Source: Dendrocalamus latiflorus (Eukaryota; Streptophyta; Magnoliopsida; Poales; Poaceae). From it: a stretch of DNA of 64,000 nt. Shown here piece by piece: positions 33,341 through 45,966 of the stretch (within the stretch, counting starts at the first letter, position 1; each line of letters begins with the position of its first letter). The DNA lies in assembly GCA_017311315.1 (NCBI GenBank), contig CM029671.1:18102565-18166564 (forward strand), given 5' to 3'. The translations under genes were made by a program, and so were the position numbers. The notes under the pieces were generated by a model. That model did not search any database. It had not been told where the DNA came from and worked only from the letters and a program-made list of their open reading frames with translations.

Positions 33341-33885
33341 GAATTAATTGGTAGTGCCAATCTTAAATACTAAAGGCTCCTGCCAAGTTGAGGAACAAAA
33401 GCGTTTCCCATGCTTTGCACGCGGCGTGGGTAGAAGCGGGTGCCGACACGTCGCAAGGTGGGCGAGGGTGGCGATGCGAGTGCAAGTGTTTTCCGGGAGA
33501 TTCAATTTTTTGTCACTCTTAAGATTGACCAATTCACTCTGTCACTTACATGTGGGGTCACCTGAGTCACTGACAATGGGCCCGGGTGGCAAATCTATTG
33601 CCACTCGAGTCATAAGGGTGGCAAATAGTTAAATTTTCTGTGTTTTCCTGCCTCCTCGTTGGCGCTGTGGTGGGGTGCGATTTCTATGGCGTAGCATCTT
33701 TGCCTTAAGGTTATTTTAGCGAAATTTCTATGGCGGAATTGATTGAAGATGTTGGGTTTTGCTACTGAATTAATTGTTAGTGCAAATAGATATTCCTTGA
33801 GGTCCTTTAAGCAAAAAATTTCAGCTAAAATTGATTGAAGGTATTGAGATTCACTACTGAATTAACTGTTAGTGCGAATTGATAT
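33280..33885. repeat. Three diverged copies of an approximately 82-bp unit
   Basis: Copies at about 33276-33357, 33706-33785 and 33796-33880 share TTTTAGC, AATT then TTGAAGATATTGGGTT, then GAATTAATTGTTAGTGC. The first pair is separated by about 350 bp of unrelated GC-richer sequence; the last two are nearly tandem. Confidence 0.7.
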
Positions 33886-33889
33886 GTAT

Positions 33890-34912
33890 AAGATATATTG
33901 GTTAGATATGCTACGAGAAGATCTTTATAGAATTGATATCTCTTGGATTTTGGATTGCTTTTCATTAATTGGAGTTATGAGTTGTTCGGATATGCATGTA
34001 TGAGTGAGATTTTTTCCTTTTGTCATGTATTGATTGAATTGTAACAGCACGCTATCTTTTTCATTCTCTTGTAAACGTTGGGCGTTAGATTTATCGCGCT
34101 TCTCTTTTGATTTCTCATACATTTTTCTTTTTTTTTTTTTTGCCGCGTTTGCCAGGTCATATTGTGTTTTTTTGGCAACTCAGAACTGTGTGCTGTGTAC
34201 ATATATTGGTTAGAGTTGTTCATTTGTTGCTATAGTATGCTTGTGTGCAACTTGTGGCACCAAACACCCTAACAAACATTGGCTTGAACATACAAGAAAT
34301 GTGATACAAAGTGCTCTCTAGCTAGATGCATGGTAGAATCCAATGAATGTTGCGTGCATGTTTGGTCGGTGATCACGAAATTCACAATTGAACACCGCGC
34401 TGTAGCGCGCTCTTCAGCCATCCAACGTGATTTTGTACCCTCTAGTACATATATGATTTGCGTGAATTTTCAACAACGACTGTAAACACAGATAAAAGTA
34501 CAACCACCATTGCAAGTATTTTTCACATAATCGTCACACATTTCGTCACAGAAAGTGTATACTTCGCAAACCTAGTAGAATATACCCTTATTTTCTGTTA
34601 AAAAAAATGCCATGGCAGCTTGATGATTAGATAAATTCAATCACAAACACGTAACATACCATGGTTGAGATTTAGGGATGCCCCTTCGATCGAGGATAAG
34701 GATTGACCCCCTTGATCTGTCTTATTAGGGTAGTGACATCATTTCAATATGGCATATACATGGGGTTTCGAATATCCATCTACAAGATATTATTTTTTAG
34801 GAAATACAAGCAAACTAGGTCCATCTGTAGAATAGCTATGTGATATGGTGTCATGCCCCTCACTTATTTGTGTGCCACTGTTTGCCAAAAGCAAAAGGCG
34901 CATTATATTATT
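33890..34912. other. Non-coding interval
   Basis: No gene, TIR or LTR recognised. Confidence 0.4.
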
Positions 34913-35150
34913 GGGTCTCTTCTCTTCAGTTTCTAAAAGCTGTTTTTCATCTTTTCTACAGTAACTAACTTTCAAACGGACTGTCTTTTTAAGGCGAAGT
35001 CTACAAGTTGATTTTATTACACATTGTAGCGAGTTCATTTATATCGACCAATACCGTAAATTTCTTTTACTTCGTACTCTTTCTCTCATGAACAACCAAA
35101 AAATCATAAGCCGCAGCTAAAAGTCAAAAGTCAAAGTCAAAAAGAACAGA
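34913..35150. mobile_element. MITE family A copy
   Basis: Left TCAGTTTCTAAAAGCTG and CTACAGTAACTAACTTTCAA, right AGCCGCAGCTAAAAGTC and AAAAAGAACAG. Same architecture as the copies at 46541 and 52705. Confidence 0.72.
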
Positions 35151-35311
35151 CTCATCCTCTATAGAACACGCATCAATGTAAACTAAAATTTTAACTAATG
35201 TTAAATTTTCATATAATAGAATTGCAAAATGATGTTTAGTTTATATATTTGTTGTAGCATCTCATTAACACTTTTGAAAAGGCAGAAAAGAGTGGATAAA
35301 AAAACAACTAA

Positions 35312-35380
35312 CACTACTACACAAAAATTCATCACAGACGGTTCAAAAAAGTTATTACAGATGGTTCCAAAATGTCATGT
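35312..35380. mobile_element. CACTA left terminus, truncated
   Basis: CACTACTACACAAAAATTCA followed by TCACAGACGGTT (35331 on) and one further repeat. After 35380 the sequence changes to an unrelated palindromic segment. Confidence 0.6.
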
Positions 35381-35383
35381 GGC

Positions 35384-35520
35384 AGAGTGCCGCATGGCCA
35401 CCATGCGGCATTAGCCACGGCCCAACACGTGGCAGGCTAATGTCGCACGGTGACCATACAGCATCGCCGCGTGTTGGCCCAAGGTGGAATGCCGTATGAT
35501 CACCATACGGCAGAAGTGCT
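35384..35520. repeat. Palindromic GC-rich segment (GCCGCATGG / CCATGCGGC words)
   Basis: Inverted words such as TGCCGCATGG with CCATGCGGCA, and TGCCGTATG with CATACGGCA, alternate over 140 bp. Similar in style to 2440-2600 beside the plant-mobile-domain fragment. Probably the internal region of a transposon. 35520-36220 shows no gene. Confidence 0.5.
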
Positions 35521-36222
35521 ATTTTATAAATACCATTTCGAGGGTACTATTTTTACTAATGCCGTATGAAAAACAGCCATTTCTGCCGATGGTTTTCCAT
35601 ACACCGTGTAGGTCCGTCACACTACATGAAGATAGATTTATCAAATTTCTCCGCTCACGTTTTATTTTCCTCTCTTTGATGATATGGTGCAAGAACCTGG
35701 TTAAAAGTCGGAAACTCAATCTCCACGAGATTCACAAACTGGTAGGAATTTGATAGTCATGTGATAACTCCGCGCGCGATCAATCGTTTATTAATTATCG
35801 AGACAAGTAAGCCTATATATTTTAGTTATCAAGAAGAGGGTGTATAGCAGGTTTTGAACCATCGAAACCTTGTAGTCTACCACTAAGCCAAATGTTTTAA
35901 GGACACTGTTAATTAATATCATATTTGGCTGTTTTGAACCCTCAACCTGTAACTGTGCAGATTCACCAACAGACTTGAAACAAAAAGTCGAGGGAGGATT
36001 TTGGGGTGTTATACTCTCTATCCTTACAGCTACTTTGTACATATGGTATAGAATATCCTTTTGTTGTAGTGTGTACATAATTTTACTTTTTTTTTGAATT
36101 TTCAAGCCCATAGAATGCAATACATGCACGCCAATACACGTCAATCCTTTTGGATAGGCTCTATGCTATACGCAAGCGACCACCCCACTGGGCACTGGCT
36201 AGCTAGTTAAGTGCCATTTGGT

Positions 36223-36478
36223 TGAGCTGAAATAAGTTAGTTTATAGTTAAAATTATATTGTAGCTGGCTGAAATTATACTGTAACTGATGGTGGCTTAT
36301 TTGACGTAACTTAATTAAAAAAATAAAATAGAAAAAACATGCTAGCCTATTATGGATAATGCAAATAAATACGGGAAAAAAGAACCGATAAAAAAGCTCA
36401 AAAAAGTCAAAAAGTAAAAAAAAAGTAAAATTTAGAAATAGTAAAAAATAAATCAGAAACTCAAGTTAAAATCAGTGA
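36223..36478. mobile_element. MITE family B, diverged copy
   Basis: Contains TTGTAGCTGGCTGAAAT, ATGCTAGCCTATTATG, CAAATAAATACGGGAAA and AGAACCGATAAAAAAGC in the family order. The termini are eroded. Confidence 0.62.
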
Positions 36479-37084
36479 GGCTTTAGTTTGTTGCAAATAA
36501 ATGAATGATCGATCCCCTGTACGATGAGATAAGATATCTCATAGTACACATTTGTACAGAGCAAGTACAAGCCCGGCAGTTTCCTTGTGTTTTTAAGAGC
36601 AGATGTGATGCTTTGCATCGACGTACGAGTTGAACAAAGTTAAATGGTCTACGGTCGAGGTCAAAAAAAATTTGTAGTCCTTGTGGGTTGTGGCAAGTTT
36701 TCTTCAACACAAATGCAGTATAACCAAATAATATTATTAAGGAAGCAACTAATATTATCTTGTAGAGTACACATGTAATTAAAACTTCTAGATGATCGAG
36801 TAGCTAGATCTATATGACCATGTGTAGTGTAATACATACACTATATACTTGATCATGCTAACTAGAATGATCCAATTAGGGCCCATTTAGATTGGAGGAT
36901 TTAAAAAAATCCTCTAAAAGTTCATGCAAAACTCCTCAGAAATTTGGACTAAGAAAAGAGCAGATGGAATCATGGAAATATCGGAGTTTAGTAGTAGTAA
37001 TTAGGAGTGCTTCGATATTTGCACTTTCCTAGGGATCGAAGCAGAATCTTTTAGAAATTATAGGGCTTGAAGCGACACTCTTTT

Positions 37085-37515
37085 TAGGTAGTGTTTGGTT
37101 TAGGGGATATCCTGGGATGGGAGGGGGCCAACCTATTTTTTGTAGTATTTGGTTGTAGGATTTAGTGGGGTGGGTTGGACCCAAAAGAGAATATTCCCCT
37201 GAAAAGTGGGTTGGAACGATCCGCTGGAAACGAGCGAACCGCGCCAACCCACCTTCGTTCGCGCGCGCGTACGCTGTTTCCCCCGCACAGTTTTCCCCGC
37301 CGCCCCCGCCGTTCCCCATCTCCCCCCGCCGCCCACGCCCTTCCCCATCTCCTCCCGTCGTTCCCCATCTCCCCCCGCCGCCCACGCAACCAAACAAAAA
37401 ACATGGACTAACCCATCCTTGCAACCAAACAAAAAGTGGGATTATCCCATCCCACATACCTGGGATGGAGCTATCCCATCCCACCAAGTCCCCAAACCAA
37501 ACACATGCTTACCTA
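37085..37515. mobile_element. MITE with GTGTTTGGTTT inverted ends
   Basis: The left end TAGGTAGTGTTTGGTTTAGG is the inverse of the right end CCCAAACCAAACACATGC plus TTACCTA. GGGATGGGA / TCCCATCCC words near both ends pair too. The centre is a C-rich CCCCGCCGCCC stretch. 36480-37084 to the left shows no gene. Confidence 0.72.
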
Positions 37516-37599
37516 GCTATCATGATGACAGTCCATGTAAGTTGAGTCAACTGCTAATTAACCAAAGAGAGAAATTGCGGCTTGGTGCCATGTTAAACA

Positions 37600-40500
37600 T
37601 GTAAACTTTGGCCTTACAAGTCAAGATATCATCGAGATTGTTACGTTTTTTTCTAGAACACACAAAAGATTTATATGTCATTTTAATAATACCTAACGAA
37701 ATTAATCGGGTGAGGAAGTACGACAGAGTTTGCTCAGGCCTCTTTCTAAATCAAGAAACAGAAAAAGAAAAACATAAGAGACTAAAACATTACCAACAAA
37801 TGCAACACAGTTACAGTATCCAATTACAAAGGCAAGAAGCTCTCGTCGAACTCCATAACACCCCTTCTTGCCGAATAACCTCTAGAATATGTTGCAAGGA
37901 ACGAAACTTATTATTGAATACTCTTGCATTTCTTTCTTTCCAAATTGTAAAAAAAACCAATATCATTATTGTGTCGAAACCTTTCTTACGATCCTTCTGG
38001 ACAACACTCCGAGTAGATAGTCACCATTATGAAAGTTCAGAGTCCACAATTGCATGATAGCACTACGATTCATTAAGGAAAGGACAACAAACCACACCTG
38101 CCTTGCAACAACACCATTGATTAAGAGATGTTGAATTGTCTCTTGTTCTTGTTCACATAGCACACATGCCTCAAGATGTGGCAATCCTCTATTCTATAAC
38201 CGGTCAGCAATCCAACAACGTTTTAGAATAACCAACCATGCAAAAACTTACATCGCAATGGAGCTCCAGGTTTCCATATCAATTTATAACATGGTAACCT
38301 AATGGCACCATGGAAGAAAGCTTTGTACGTTGAACTTGCTGTATATGAGAGTGAGGAAGACCACTTCCAGATTATTCTATCTTGCCTTTCTTCCTATAGC
38401 TGTACTTGTGTTACTCGAATGCAAATCTGAATATACTCTCTGATCACCACCATAGATATACTTCCTTGTATATCTTTGATCTAAGCATTGTTTGTTAGAG
38501 CTTCTTTCACCGTCCTTCTCTCACATACTTTCTTACCCACCAATTGCCAAAGATTTGGTGCCAAGGTTTTGATTAACAAGCCTTCCAACCAACCATTTGT
38601 CCAGAATAAAATTGAACTCTCATCTCCCAGCTTAAAACTAAGAGATGCCTCAAACATAGATTGAACTTCCATGTTATTTTCTGTCCTTTTTAGCCACAAC
38701 CATCTCATTTGTAGCGCAAACCCCATAATTTGCAAAATTTGAATGCTAAAACCATCAAATTCTAGTGGCCGACAGACCTTATTCCATGCCACTAAGTATT
38801 TTCCTCCCTGAACCGAATTCTCACTAGACCATAAGAAGCTTCTTCGATGTTTATCAAGAGCTTTCAAAATCAACTTAGGAAACTCCATGGCCATCAATTG
38901 GCATACTGGCATTAGCTGATAATACCGACTTCACCACCACCAGTCTGCCACCCGAAGACAAAAGAGAAACTTTCCATTTTGGATGTTTTGACACAAACTT
39001 ATCAACTATCAGCTGCAAATGGGCCTTCTTTAACCGTTTAATTAAGAGAGGTAGTCCCAAGTAAGAGCAAGGAAAATCTGAAATTTGGCAATTCAAACTC
39101 TCAATTGCCACATGCAAATCATCCTCTGAGCAACAAATTGGTATCGTCGAATATTTATCCAAGTTTGTATGCAATCTAGAAGCAGTCCCAAATAATTTCA
39201 TAATCATTTTAACCATTTCAAATTCTTGTGGCGATGGTGTGACAAACAACATTACATCATCTGCATAGAAGGAAGCTCTGTACTTGATGGCTCTATGGCC
39301 TAACGGCTACAACAAATTTTCTATGCTTGCCTTTTGCAAAATCTTGTTAAGGACCTCCATAACTAGAATAAACAACATTGGTGACAAATGGTCACCTTGT
39401 CTCAAGCCACGCTCACTACAGATAACTTGCCTTGGCTGTCCATTAAGCAACATTTTGGTTCTAGCTGAGGATAACAACATCGATATCCACTCTCTCCATC
39501 ATGAACCAAATCCTCTATGCTGCAGCACCTGCAAAAGAAATGGCCACGATATAGTATCGAAGCTAGGCTTTTGAAATATCCAACTTTAATAGCATTCTTG
39601 GTTTCTTCATTTGATGACATAATTTAGCTGAGTACTGAACATATTTGAAATTGTCAAGTATGGATCTTCCTTTAACAAATGCACTTTGGTTAGGATCTAC
39701 TAGTCGATGAAGATACTTAACTAAACGAGTCACTAAGATTTTAGAAAACAACTTGGTGAAGCTATGAATCAAACAATTCAGCTTGAAATCCTTTGGCAAG
39801 AGGGCATTGGCTTTTTTTGGGAATTAGAGTGATTAAAGCACTATTTAGCTTGCAAAGATTTCTCCCTTACAAAGAATAGATAGAATGAATGGCACGAACG
39901 ACATCATTCTTAATCACTGACCATGCCGTTTTATAGAAAATGCTGACAAAACCATCAGGCCCTAGGGCCTTCTCACTTGGATGGTCCCTAACCACATTCC
40001 AAATCTCTTCCTCCGAGAAAGGTTCATCTAAATCACTGAGATCAACATCTTGCCAGTCTAGGCCTTGTTCCTAAGAAGGCAGTCCAAACGCCTGAGAGGA
40101 TTCACCACGTTGGATGTACATACCCAGGCATTTTGCACCACATCCAAGTAACCATCCAACTTAGTCCAAAATGACTCAAAACGGAATCGTCTCTTTGAAT
40201 GAAAAAGCACAACACGTCGAGAGCAACAACGGACAATGATCAGAGATTGAGGAGGACATCGCTTGCAAATAACAATCCGGGAAAATCTCTTCCCACTCCA
40301 AGGAGATTAAAGCTCTATTATCTAGCCTTTCCAAAGTTGGATTTTCCCTTTCATTACTCCACGTATACAGCCGGCCATGCATGTACAAATCCTTTAATTC
40401 CGCCTCATCTATGAAACGCTTGAATCTTCCCATATTTCTTCTGTTCAGATTAATGTTATTCTTGTCTGATGCTAAATAAATCAAATTATAAAGTCTCCAA

Positions 40501-40690
40501 GTAGCACCCAAGGTCCTGCACAGCTAGCCCTTACAGCAGCACACAATTCATCTAAAAAGGCTACCTTCTCCTCGTCTTCTTGCGGCCCATAAACCGAGAT
40601 TAACAACCATGAGATGTCAGATCCTTGAGAAGACACCTTCACGGTGATTGAATGATCTCCAACTGAAAAATCCTATCCCAAGATTTCAAC
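37600..40690 (-). pseudogene. LINE (L1-type) retrotransposon ORF2 remnant: endonuclease, reverse transcriptase, zf-RVT
   Basis: Domains run right to left on the minus strand. The endonuclease C-terminal half is at about 40560-40176 (FNLIYLASDKNN; LYTWSNERENPTLERLDN; SSSISDHCPLLLS). RT fingers are at 39799-39563 (LVDPNQSAFVKGRSILDN). The RT catalytic box FYADDV is at about 39253-39270 (YADD 39256-39267), with SYLGLPLLI after it. The post-RT region is at 38912-38481, and the zf-RVT C-half at 38184-37966 (CVLCEQEQETIQHLL). Intact plant LINEs nick and copy with these activities. Here at least five frame breaks and many stops are present and the 5' end of the endonuclease is missing. It is a separate copy from the LINE at 30527-31656. 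Confidence 0.88.
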
Positions 40691-40699
40691 GCCGCGATG

Positions 40700-41160
40700 T
40701 TACACGCGTTTAACAAGGGGGTTAATTAAAATGGCTGGCGATCTCTCGCATCTCACGGATTGGAATATAGTAATTTCTTAATGTAGATGTGTTTACCACT
40801 GTTCTTGCACTCACGCCAGCAAAGTAGTGTTCCTAACTATGTTCCATCACATTGGGCCACATACTTCGTTCAATCGCCCCAAAAAAAACCCTAAGCTGCA
40901 CAGATTAAGTAGTAGGAGTTTCTACGTAGCCTCTCTGAATAACTAAGTTGCACAAACCTAGCTTTAAGTGGTTTGGTTAGCAGTGGAGCGTTGGATGATT
41001 GTAGTTGAGCCCTCAATTTGCTTTGAACTTGTGCCTTTTCACTTTTCACCCGAATATTTAAGCAGTTTGCGAGCACAGAACCATGCAATTAATCTATTAT
41101 TTCATCATCGGCCACAACACTTTGTAGGGCACGGCTATAAGATCAACTCGACAGATCAAA
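40700..41160. other. Non-coding interval
   Basis: No gene or repeat recognised. Confidence 0.35.
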
Positions 41161-41164
41161 ATGG

Positions 41165-41900
41165 TAATTAAGCATTTAGACCATCTTAAATGTTGTGTTT
41201 TAGCCAGTTCAAATGAGGAGAAAAAAGACATTAAATCAATTCAATATATTGAAAGGATCAATTTCAACCAAAAAATATATGAAACCGGATTTTACTTGGA
41301 CCATCTGCAATGTTACTCCTTAGCCGGTTCAATAGCCTAATTTGGGCCAAGGAGCCAATTCAATACACTAGGAGCCGTCGGTTCAAAGAAGCAAGAAACT
41401 AGGGAGCCGATGCAAACTTTGGATCCAGATGCAACTGAATAAAATATTGATTTTACTGGGTGGTTAGCCGGTGCATTAACTTAATTAGCTGTTTCCATTA
41501 ACTCTCTCTTTAGCCGTCAATAAAATTATTCTTTTTTAATGTAAGGTGGGTCCTAGTTATTAGTAGGAATTAGTTCAATACATTGGAGAAAAACAAGCTT
41601 AGTTCCTAGAATATTTAGGTGGCATGATTTTAAATCAACATCAGTTCAATACACTAAAGATGCTCTTATGAGTCGATTCAAAACATTAAACAATTCATAT
41701 GAGCATTAAACAACTACTTAGAAGAGAGTGTGATTGAGAGGTTATTATTATTTTGTGGTTTTTAATGTAACGTGGATCCCAGTTATTAGTAAGAATCGGT
41801 TCAATACATCGGAGAAAAACAAGCTTAAGTTCCTAGAATGCTTACGTGATATGATTTTGAATCGACATTGGCTCAATGCACTAAAGATGCTCTTAGACCA
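41165..41900. repeat. Repeat cluster with a duplicated segment of about 134 bp
   Basis: 41538-41671 and 41762-41895 are clear direct copies: TTTAATGTAA, TTATTAGTA, GGAGAAAAACAAGCTTA, TTCCTAGAAT, GCACTAAAGATGCTCTTA, with scattered changes. The outer ends GACCATCTTAAATGTTG (41178) and AAAGATGCTCTTAGACC are the kind seen in small class II elements. It is likely a MITE that has been partly duplicated. Confidence 0.6.
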
Positions 41901-42253
41901 CCTAGCAGGTGTATACGCATACATACAAATTATTATTTTGGGAGAAATCAACCCCAATATTGGTTAACAAAGCTATAGTTTTGCGCCACCTTGTCTACTT
42001 AAGGCCTCGTTTGATTCAGGGTTAAAAGGTGGGCTAAAAGTTTAACCCGTCGCAGACCGAGGCTTGCTCAGTTGGTGAGGCACGCCGTTCTGTCGCCTAC
42101 CCACCCAGGCTCGAGCCTGGGTCGCTGTATTTTTTAGGGGTAATAGCTCTCTGCCTCTCTGGGTACTGTTTGTATGAATAGTGCCCTTTGAGTGCATGGG
42201 GTGTTTTCAGTGGTCAAAACGCGTGCTCAGACACACCCACGTGGGTGTGTGAG

Positions 42254-42866
42254 CGGGGCGGAGCCAGGAATTGAATATGAGGGGACAACATGGACAACAA
42301 GTAGAGCAGAACCAATAAACCATGCCGGATTTACCGATCCAATAGTCACATATCAGAGTAATATGTTTCGCAAATTACAATGCAAAGAAAATTACATCTC
42401 TATTAACTTAAACTTAGCTCTACAACTACCAGCAAGATTATAGGCCTTAATAATATCATCATTACTAATCTTTGCGGCCTCGGTTTCTAATGGCTTCAAT
42501 ATAATTAGCACTTGAACCAACAGGCTTAAAAAAACTATGAATTGTTTTGCTCTTTTTCATGTCATCTAAAATTGTAAAGGGAAATTTAGAAACCGCAGAG
42601 AAGTTTGCGCACATCAAGATGACAAGATCCTGAAAAGAAGCACTGACATATTGCGTTCAGATTTCAGAAGTCCAGCATTGCCTCACAGGCTTCTTGGTTG
42701 CAAATAATCACTAATCAAGTAATCAGCCGCTAATCACTCAGGAGTATTGCAGGTGCCAAGTAATCTCGCTAGAGTGCAAGCATTTCGGCAATTCGGCACC
42801 GGTAGGCTCGCTGGAGAGCCCCCCCGCGAAGGTTGGGGGGTGCCAGGCCCCCTGTCTCCGCCACTG
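42254..42866. mobile_element. Non-autonomous hAT element inserted in the SINE
   Basis: The 8-bp TSD TGTGTGAG lies at 42246-42253 and 42867-42874. Ends CGGGGCGGAGCCAGG and CCTGTCTCCGCCACTG are imperfect inverted repeats (CAGTGGCGGAGACAGG form). 613 bp. It retains the first codons of a transposase gene (42465-42560, minus), so it is a deletion derivative. Confidence 0.88.
42465..42560 (-). pseudogene. N-terminal stub of a hAT (TTF-type/ZMYM1-like) transposase
   Basis: ATG at 42560; MKKSKTIHSFFKPVGSSAN continues to RNRGRKD and a TAG at 42465. The opening resembles N-termini of TTF-type zinc-finger hAT transposases (M-K-K-x-K-T-I-x-S-F-F-K). Only 31 codons remain. Its place inside a hAT element with an 8-bp TSD supports the call. 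Confidence 0.5.
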
Positions 42867-42952
42867 TGTGTGAGTGTGTGGTGTCATGTGTGTGCGTGCG
42901 TGTGTAAGTATGTCCTTATTGTACTCATTTCAAAAAAAAAAATTAACCCGTC

Positions 42953-44050
42953 AAATACCATTAGATAAGAAAGCAGTAACTTGTTCAATATGGCTTATAA
43001 GTCATGACTTCTGGTTTTTTTTGTACCGTAGTAACTGAAAATGTGTTATGACAGATGTTAGCATTTTCTAAGTAATTAAATTAAAAAAGAAAAAAAATTA
43101 TATCATTATAAACAATGCAGATGAATAAAAAGAAAAAAACAAAAAACGAAATTAAAAGGATAGAAATTAAATCCGTTTGAAGCGGACCTATATCCAACCA
43201 AAGAAGCGGCCGGAGTCCTGGTACAGACAGAAACCTAAGTTACGAGCCGATCGAGCCAGCGTAGAGACACGTGTGGGCCGGGTACAAGACAAGCTGTGGC
43301 ACAAGATTCCGTTCCGTTTGAGGAGAAGGGACGCCGTTCGCTCGCGCGGTCGGGCGGAGGCGTTACAGCGCAGCAAACGGGATAGGGTGGAACCGTGACG
43401 CGGCGCCTCTTTCCTCCCTCTTCTTTGCTTTCGCCTTTGCTGGAATCAGTTCGCCGCATCGCAGTGGGTCTGGGGCAATAATTCCATTCCGCTTGTCTTT
43501 TTCTCTCAACCTCCCTCCGCTTTCTTTCTTGCTACTAATGTTTTTTTTTCTATAGCGGATATATTTTAATTATGATTGATTGTTTTATCTATATTTTTTG
43601 AGATAACAGTAGACAGTGAAGATATCAACGTAGACAACACATATGGTTTTAGGCTCGGAAGCCGTTTAGAGAATTCGTTTCAAGAAACTGTCCTATTTAT
43701 TTTGGCTTTAAAAGAAACCAAAAGACAAAAACCAAAATTTTAAAAGAATATGACCTTGTTTTGTTGGAGACGCATGGAAAATTAATGGAGGAATATCTTG
43801 TTCCTTTCCTTCCTATCCAATGGATGCAGCTTGTATTGTGCTTTTTCCTTCTCTCCTTTTCTGTTGGGTTGATGCAGAAAAAAGTCACTGTAGTGCAAAA
43901 TAAGTTAGAAAGTCTAAGCTTTTTATTTTATTTTGTACTATACCTGCTGGTAGTTTTTTTTAGCATAATTAAATTTAAAAAATTATATCATTATGGACAA
44001 TACAAAGGAATAAGATGAAAAAAAGAAAATAAAAAGGCCAGAAAAAAAAT
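42953..44050. other. Non-coding interval
   Basis: A GC-rich patch at 43190-43460 has open frames on both strands but no domain. 43900-44050 resembles worn family B sequence (AGCATAATTAAATTTAAAAAATTA, then CATTATGGACAATACAAA). Nothing else recognised. Confidence 0.35.
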
Positions 44051-44183
44051 AAAAAAACTAGAAAAGACGAAATTTAGAAACTAGAAGCTAGATGCTGAAG
44101 CTCTAATGAGTAGTATCAAAAACTAGAAAAGACGAAATTAAGAAACTAGAAGTTAGATGCTGAAGCTCTAACGAGTAGTATCA
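44051..44183. repeat. Two tandem copies of a 66-bp unit
   Basis: Both halves contain AAAACTAGAAAAGACGAAAT, GAAACTAGAAG and TAGATGCTGAAGCTCTAA followed by GAGTAGTATC, with about four differences. The unit's start matches the AAAAGACGAAATTTA phrase at family B ends. Confidence 0.8.
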
Positions 44184-45966
44184 AGTGGGTTGGATATTGG
44201 GAGATTTTTTTAGTGCAAGATATAGGCCAGCAATGACTATTGCGATTTTAACTACAGTGTTTTATGCTGACTTATGGTAAGACGTCTGTTATGAGCTTCA
44301 GATATATAGCTCCTATGTTTCACAAATTATAGTACACTGATATAGACACCGTAGAAAAAAAGAGTAGATTATCGAAACATGCTCTTTAGCCTTTTTATTC
44401 TTCTTTTGGAGGGAGAGTGATCATAGCTAGGTAGAGAATGCGAGACTTTTCCTAATGGAAGGGGGAAAAAAGGCAGCCATCAAGAGCCGTTTATTGCCCG
44501 CCACCCTTGGTTTTGCTTCCACCACATGCACTGTCATCTCGATCTTGACCTTGCTCACCAAGCAGAACAGTGCGTGTCTTATTCGTTTTCTCCACTACTG
44601 GGGGCACTGGCTAGCTGCTAACATTAGCAAGAATTGAAAAACCCCAACAAATCTAGTATTTTTATTTGTTGGATAAGTTTGGCATGATTGAGGATTGGAC
44701 AACTAGATCCCATCTCATCTCACTGGTTAATTCCTCTCCTTATCTCATCAGCAAGGGACCCGAGAATATTGGTTGGCTAAAGTGATCTCCTAGAGGGTGT
44801 GTGAGAGGAGCTAGCTAGCCCCCTCACGCCTGCTCTCCCTTATCCAAACCCTAGCTAGGATGTGGACATCGACCATCCATTGAGGACATTTCTAGGGTGT
44901 GGGTCTTGTGGCCTAATTGATCATTTGTGTATGTCATCAACAACTAAGAAAATTTTAGTATGCTGATGTATTGTAAAAGGAATGAGCTGAAACTATAGAA
45001 CTGCGCACAAAAACAGTGCTGTAGCAAATTTTGTTTTTCAAAATTGGTCTTTGAATGTCCGTTTTTATAAATCTAACATCTTCGTGAATTTACCGAACGT
45101 GACAGGCACGTGCCGAGCAGCCCTCATGCAGCATGTGCACAATCGGTCTCCATTTAATTAGCAAACGTGATTAGCACTTCAATTAGCAACACAATTAGCA
45201 AACACTAATTATGTGCACAACAGACCTTCCATGGAACGGGCGCTCAGCAGCAACCTACTAAGCAAGGGAAGCTTGCCAGGTGCTGCTGAGCTACTATAAC
45301 TTGGTAGGTTATCTGGTGAGCTTCTCCGGCTCGGCAGGTGTCTATCATGCTCGGTAGGTTTACGGAGGGCGCTAGATTTGTAAAAACTAGTGTTCGGGAT
45401 CAATTTTGAAAAAAGTTGTTACAGTGATATTTATGTGAATAGTTCAACTATGAGCTTAGTTAAGAGGTGTAAGGAGTGATATTCCACATTTGTTAGATAA
45501 AATTACATGGCATCCACTTGTATTATGTACCATTTAAAAGCTCTGGCAAATTCTTATGTTGACGTGCTTAGCACCTACCAAATTTAGCACATGAAAAGCA
45601 AAGGTGCTAAAAAAAAATGTAAAACTCTATTTCTCAATAATTTGTCATTATGAACTATCGATCAATGTCAAGGATAATTATCATAATTTTCAGCCAAAAT
45701 TTTTTTTAAACAGTTAATGCTACACCTCCAGAAAGTTCAAATGAAGACATGCATGTTTGAACAAGGTCTATGGTTGAAAGATTCATGCAAGTAGAAGTAG
45801 AATTGCATCTTATTCTATCGTGACTGCAAGGAGCATGTCGCTGTCAGAAGAAATATTGGACCTAAACTTTATCATCTCCACAATTCGAAATATTCATTAC
45901 TTTTGGAGTAAAAAAATTCAGACATCACAAACTTGTCGAGGAAAAAAATATGCAAGGCACTACAAA
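44184..45966. other. Non-coding interval
   Basis: Only short random open frames. No repeat or TIR recognised. Confidence 0.4.

Larger units (their letters stand above)
42052..42942 (+). mobile_element. tRNA-derived SINE, interrupted by a hAT element
   Basis: The head has an RNA polymerase III A box (TGCTCAGTTGG, 42065-42075) and B box (GGCTCGAGCCT, 42108-42118) 33 bp apart. The tail ends in a GT-rich stretch and an A run (42932-42942). A 10-bp TSD, TTAACCCGTC, flanks it at 42042-42051 and 42943-42952. Removing the inserted 42254-42866 and one TSD leaves a SINE of about 270 bp. A SINE depends on LINE machinery to move. Confidence 0.88.

Noticed and set aside
42052..42130. A tRNA gene
   Set aside because: Pol III A and B boxes are present but no cloverleaf with an anticodon arm can be drawn; the 10-bp TSD and A tail show a SINE.
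43177..43459. Arg-rich frames on both strands
   Set aside because: Short GC-rich patch, mutually antisense, no domain.
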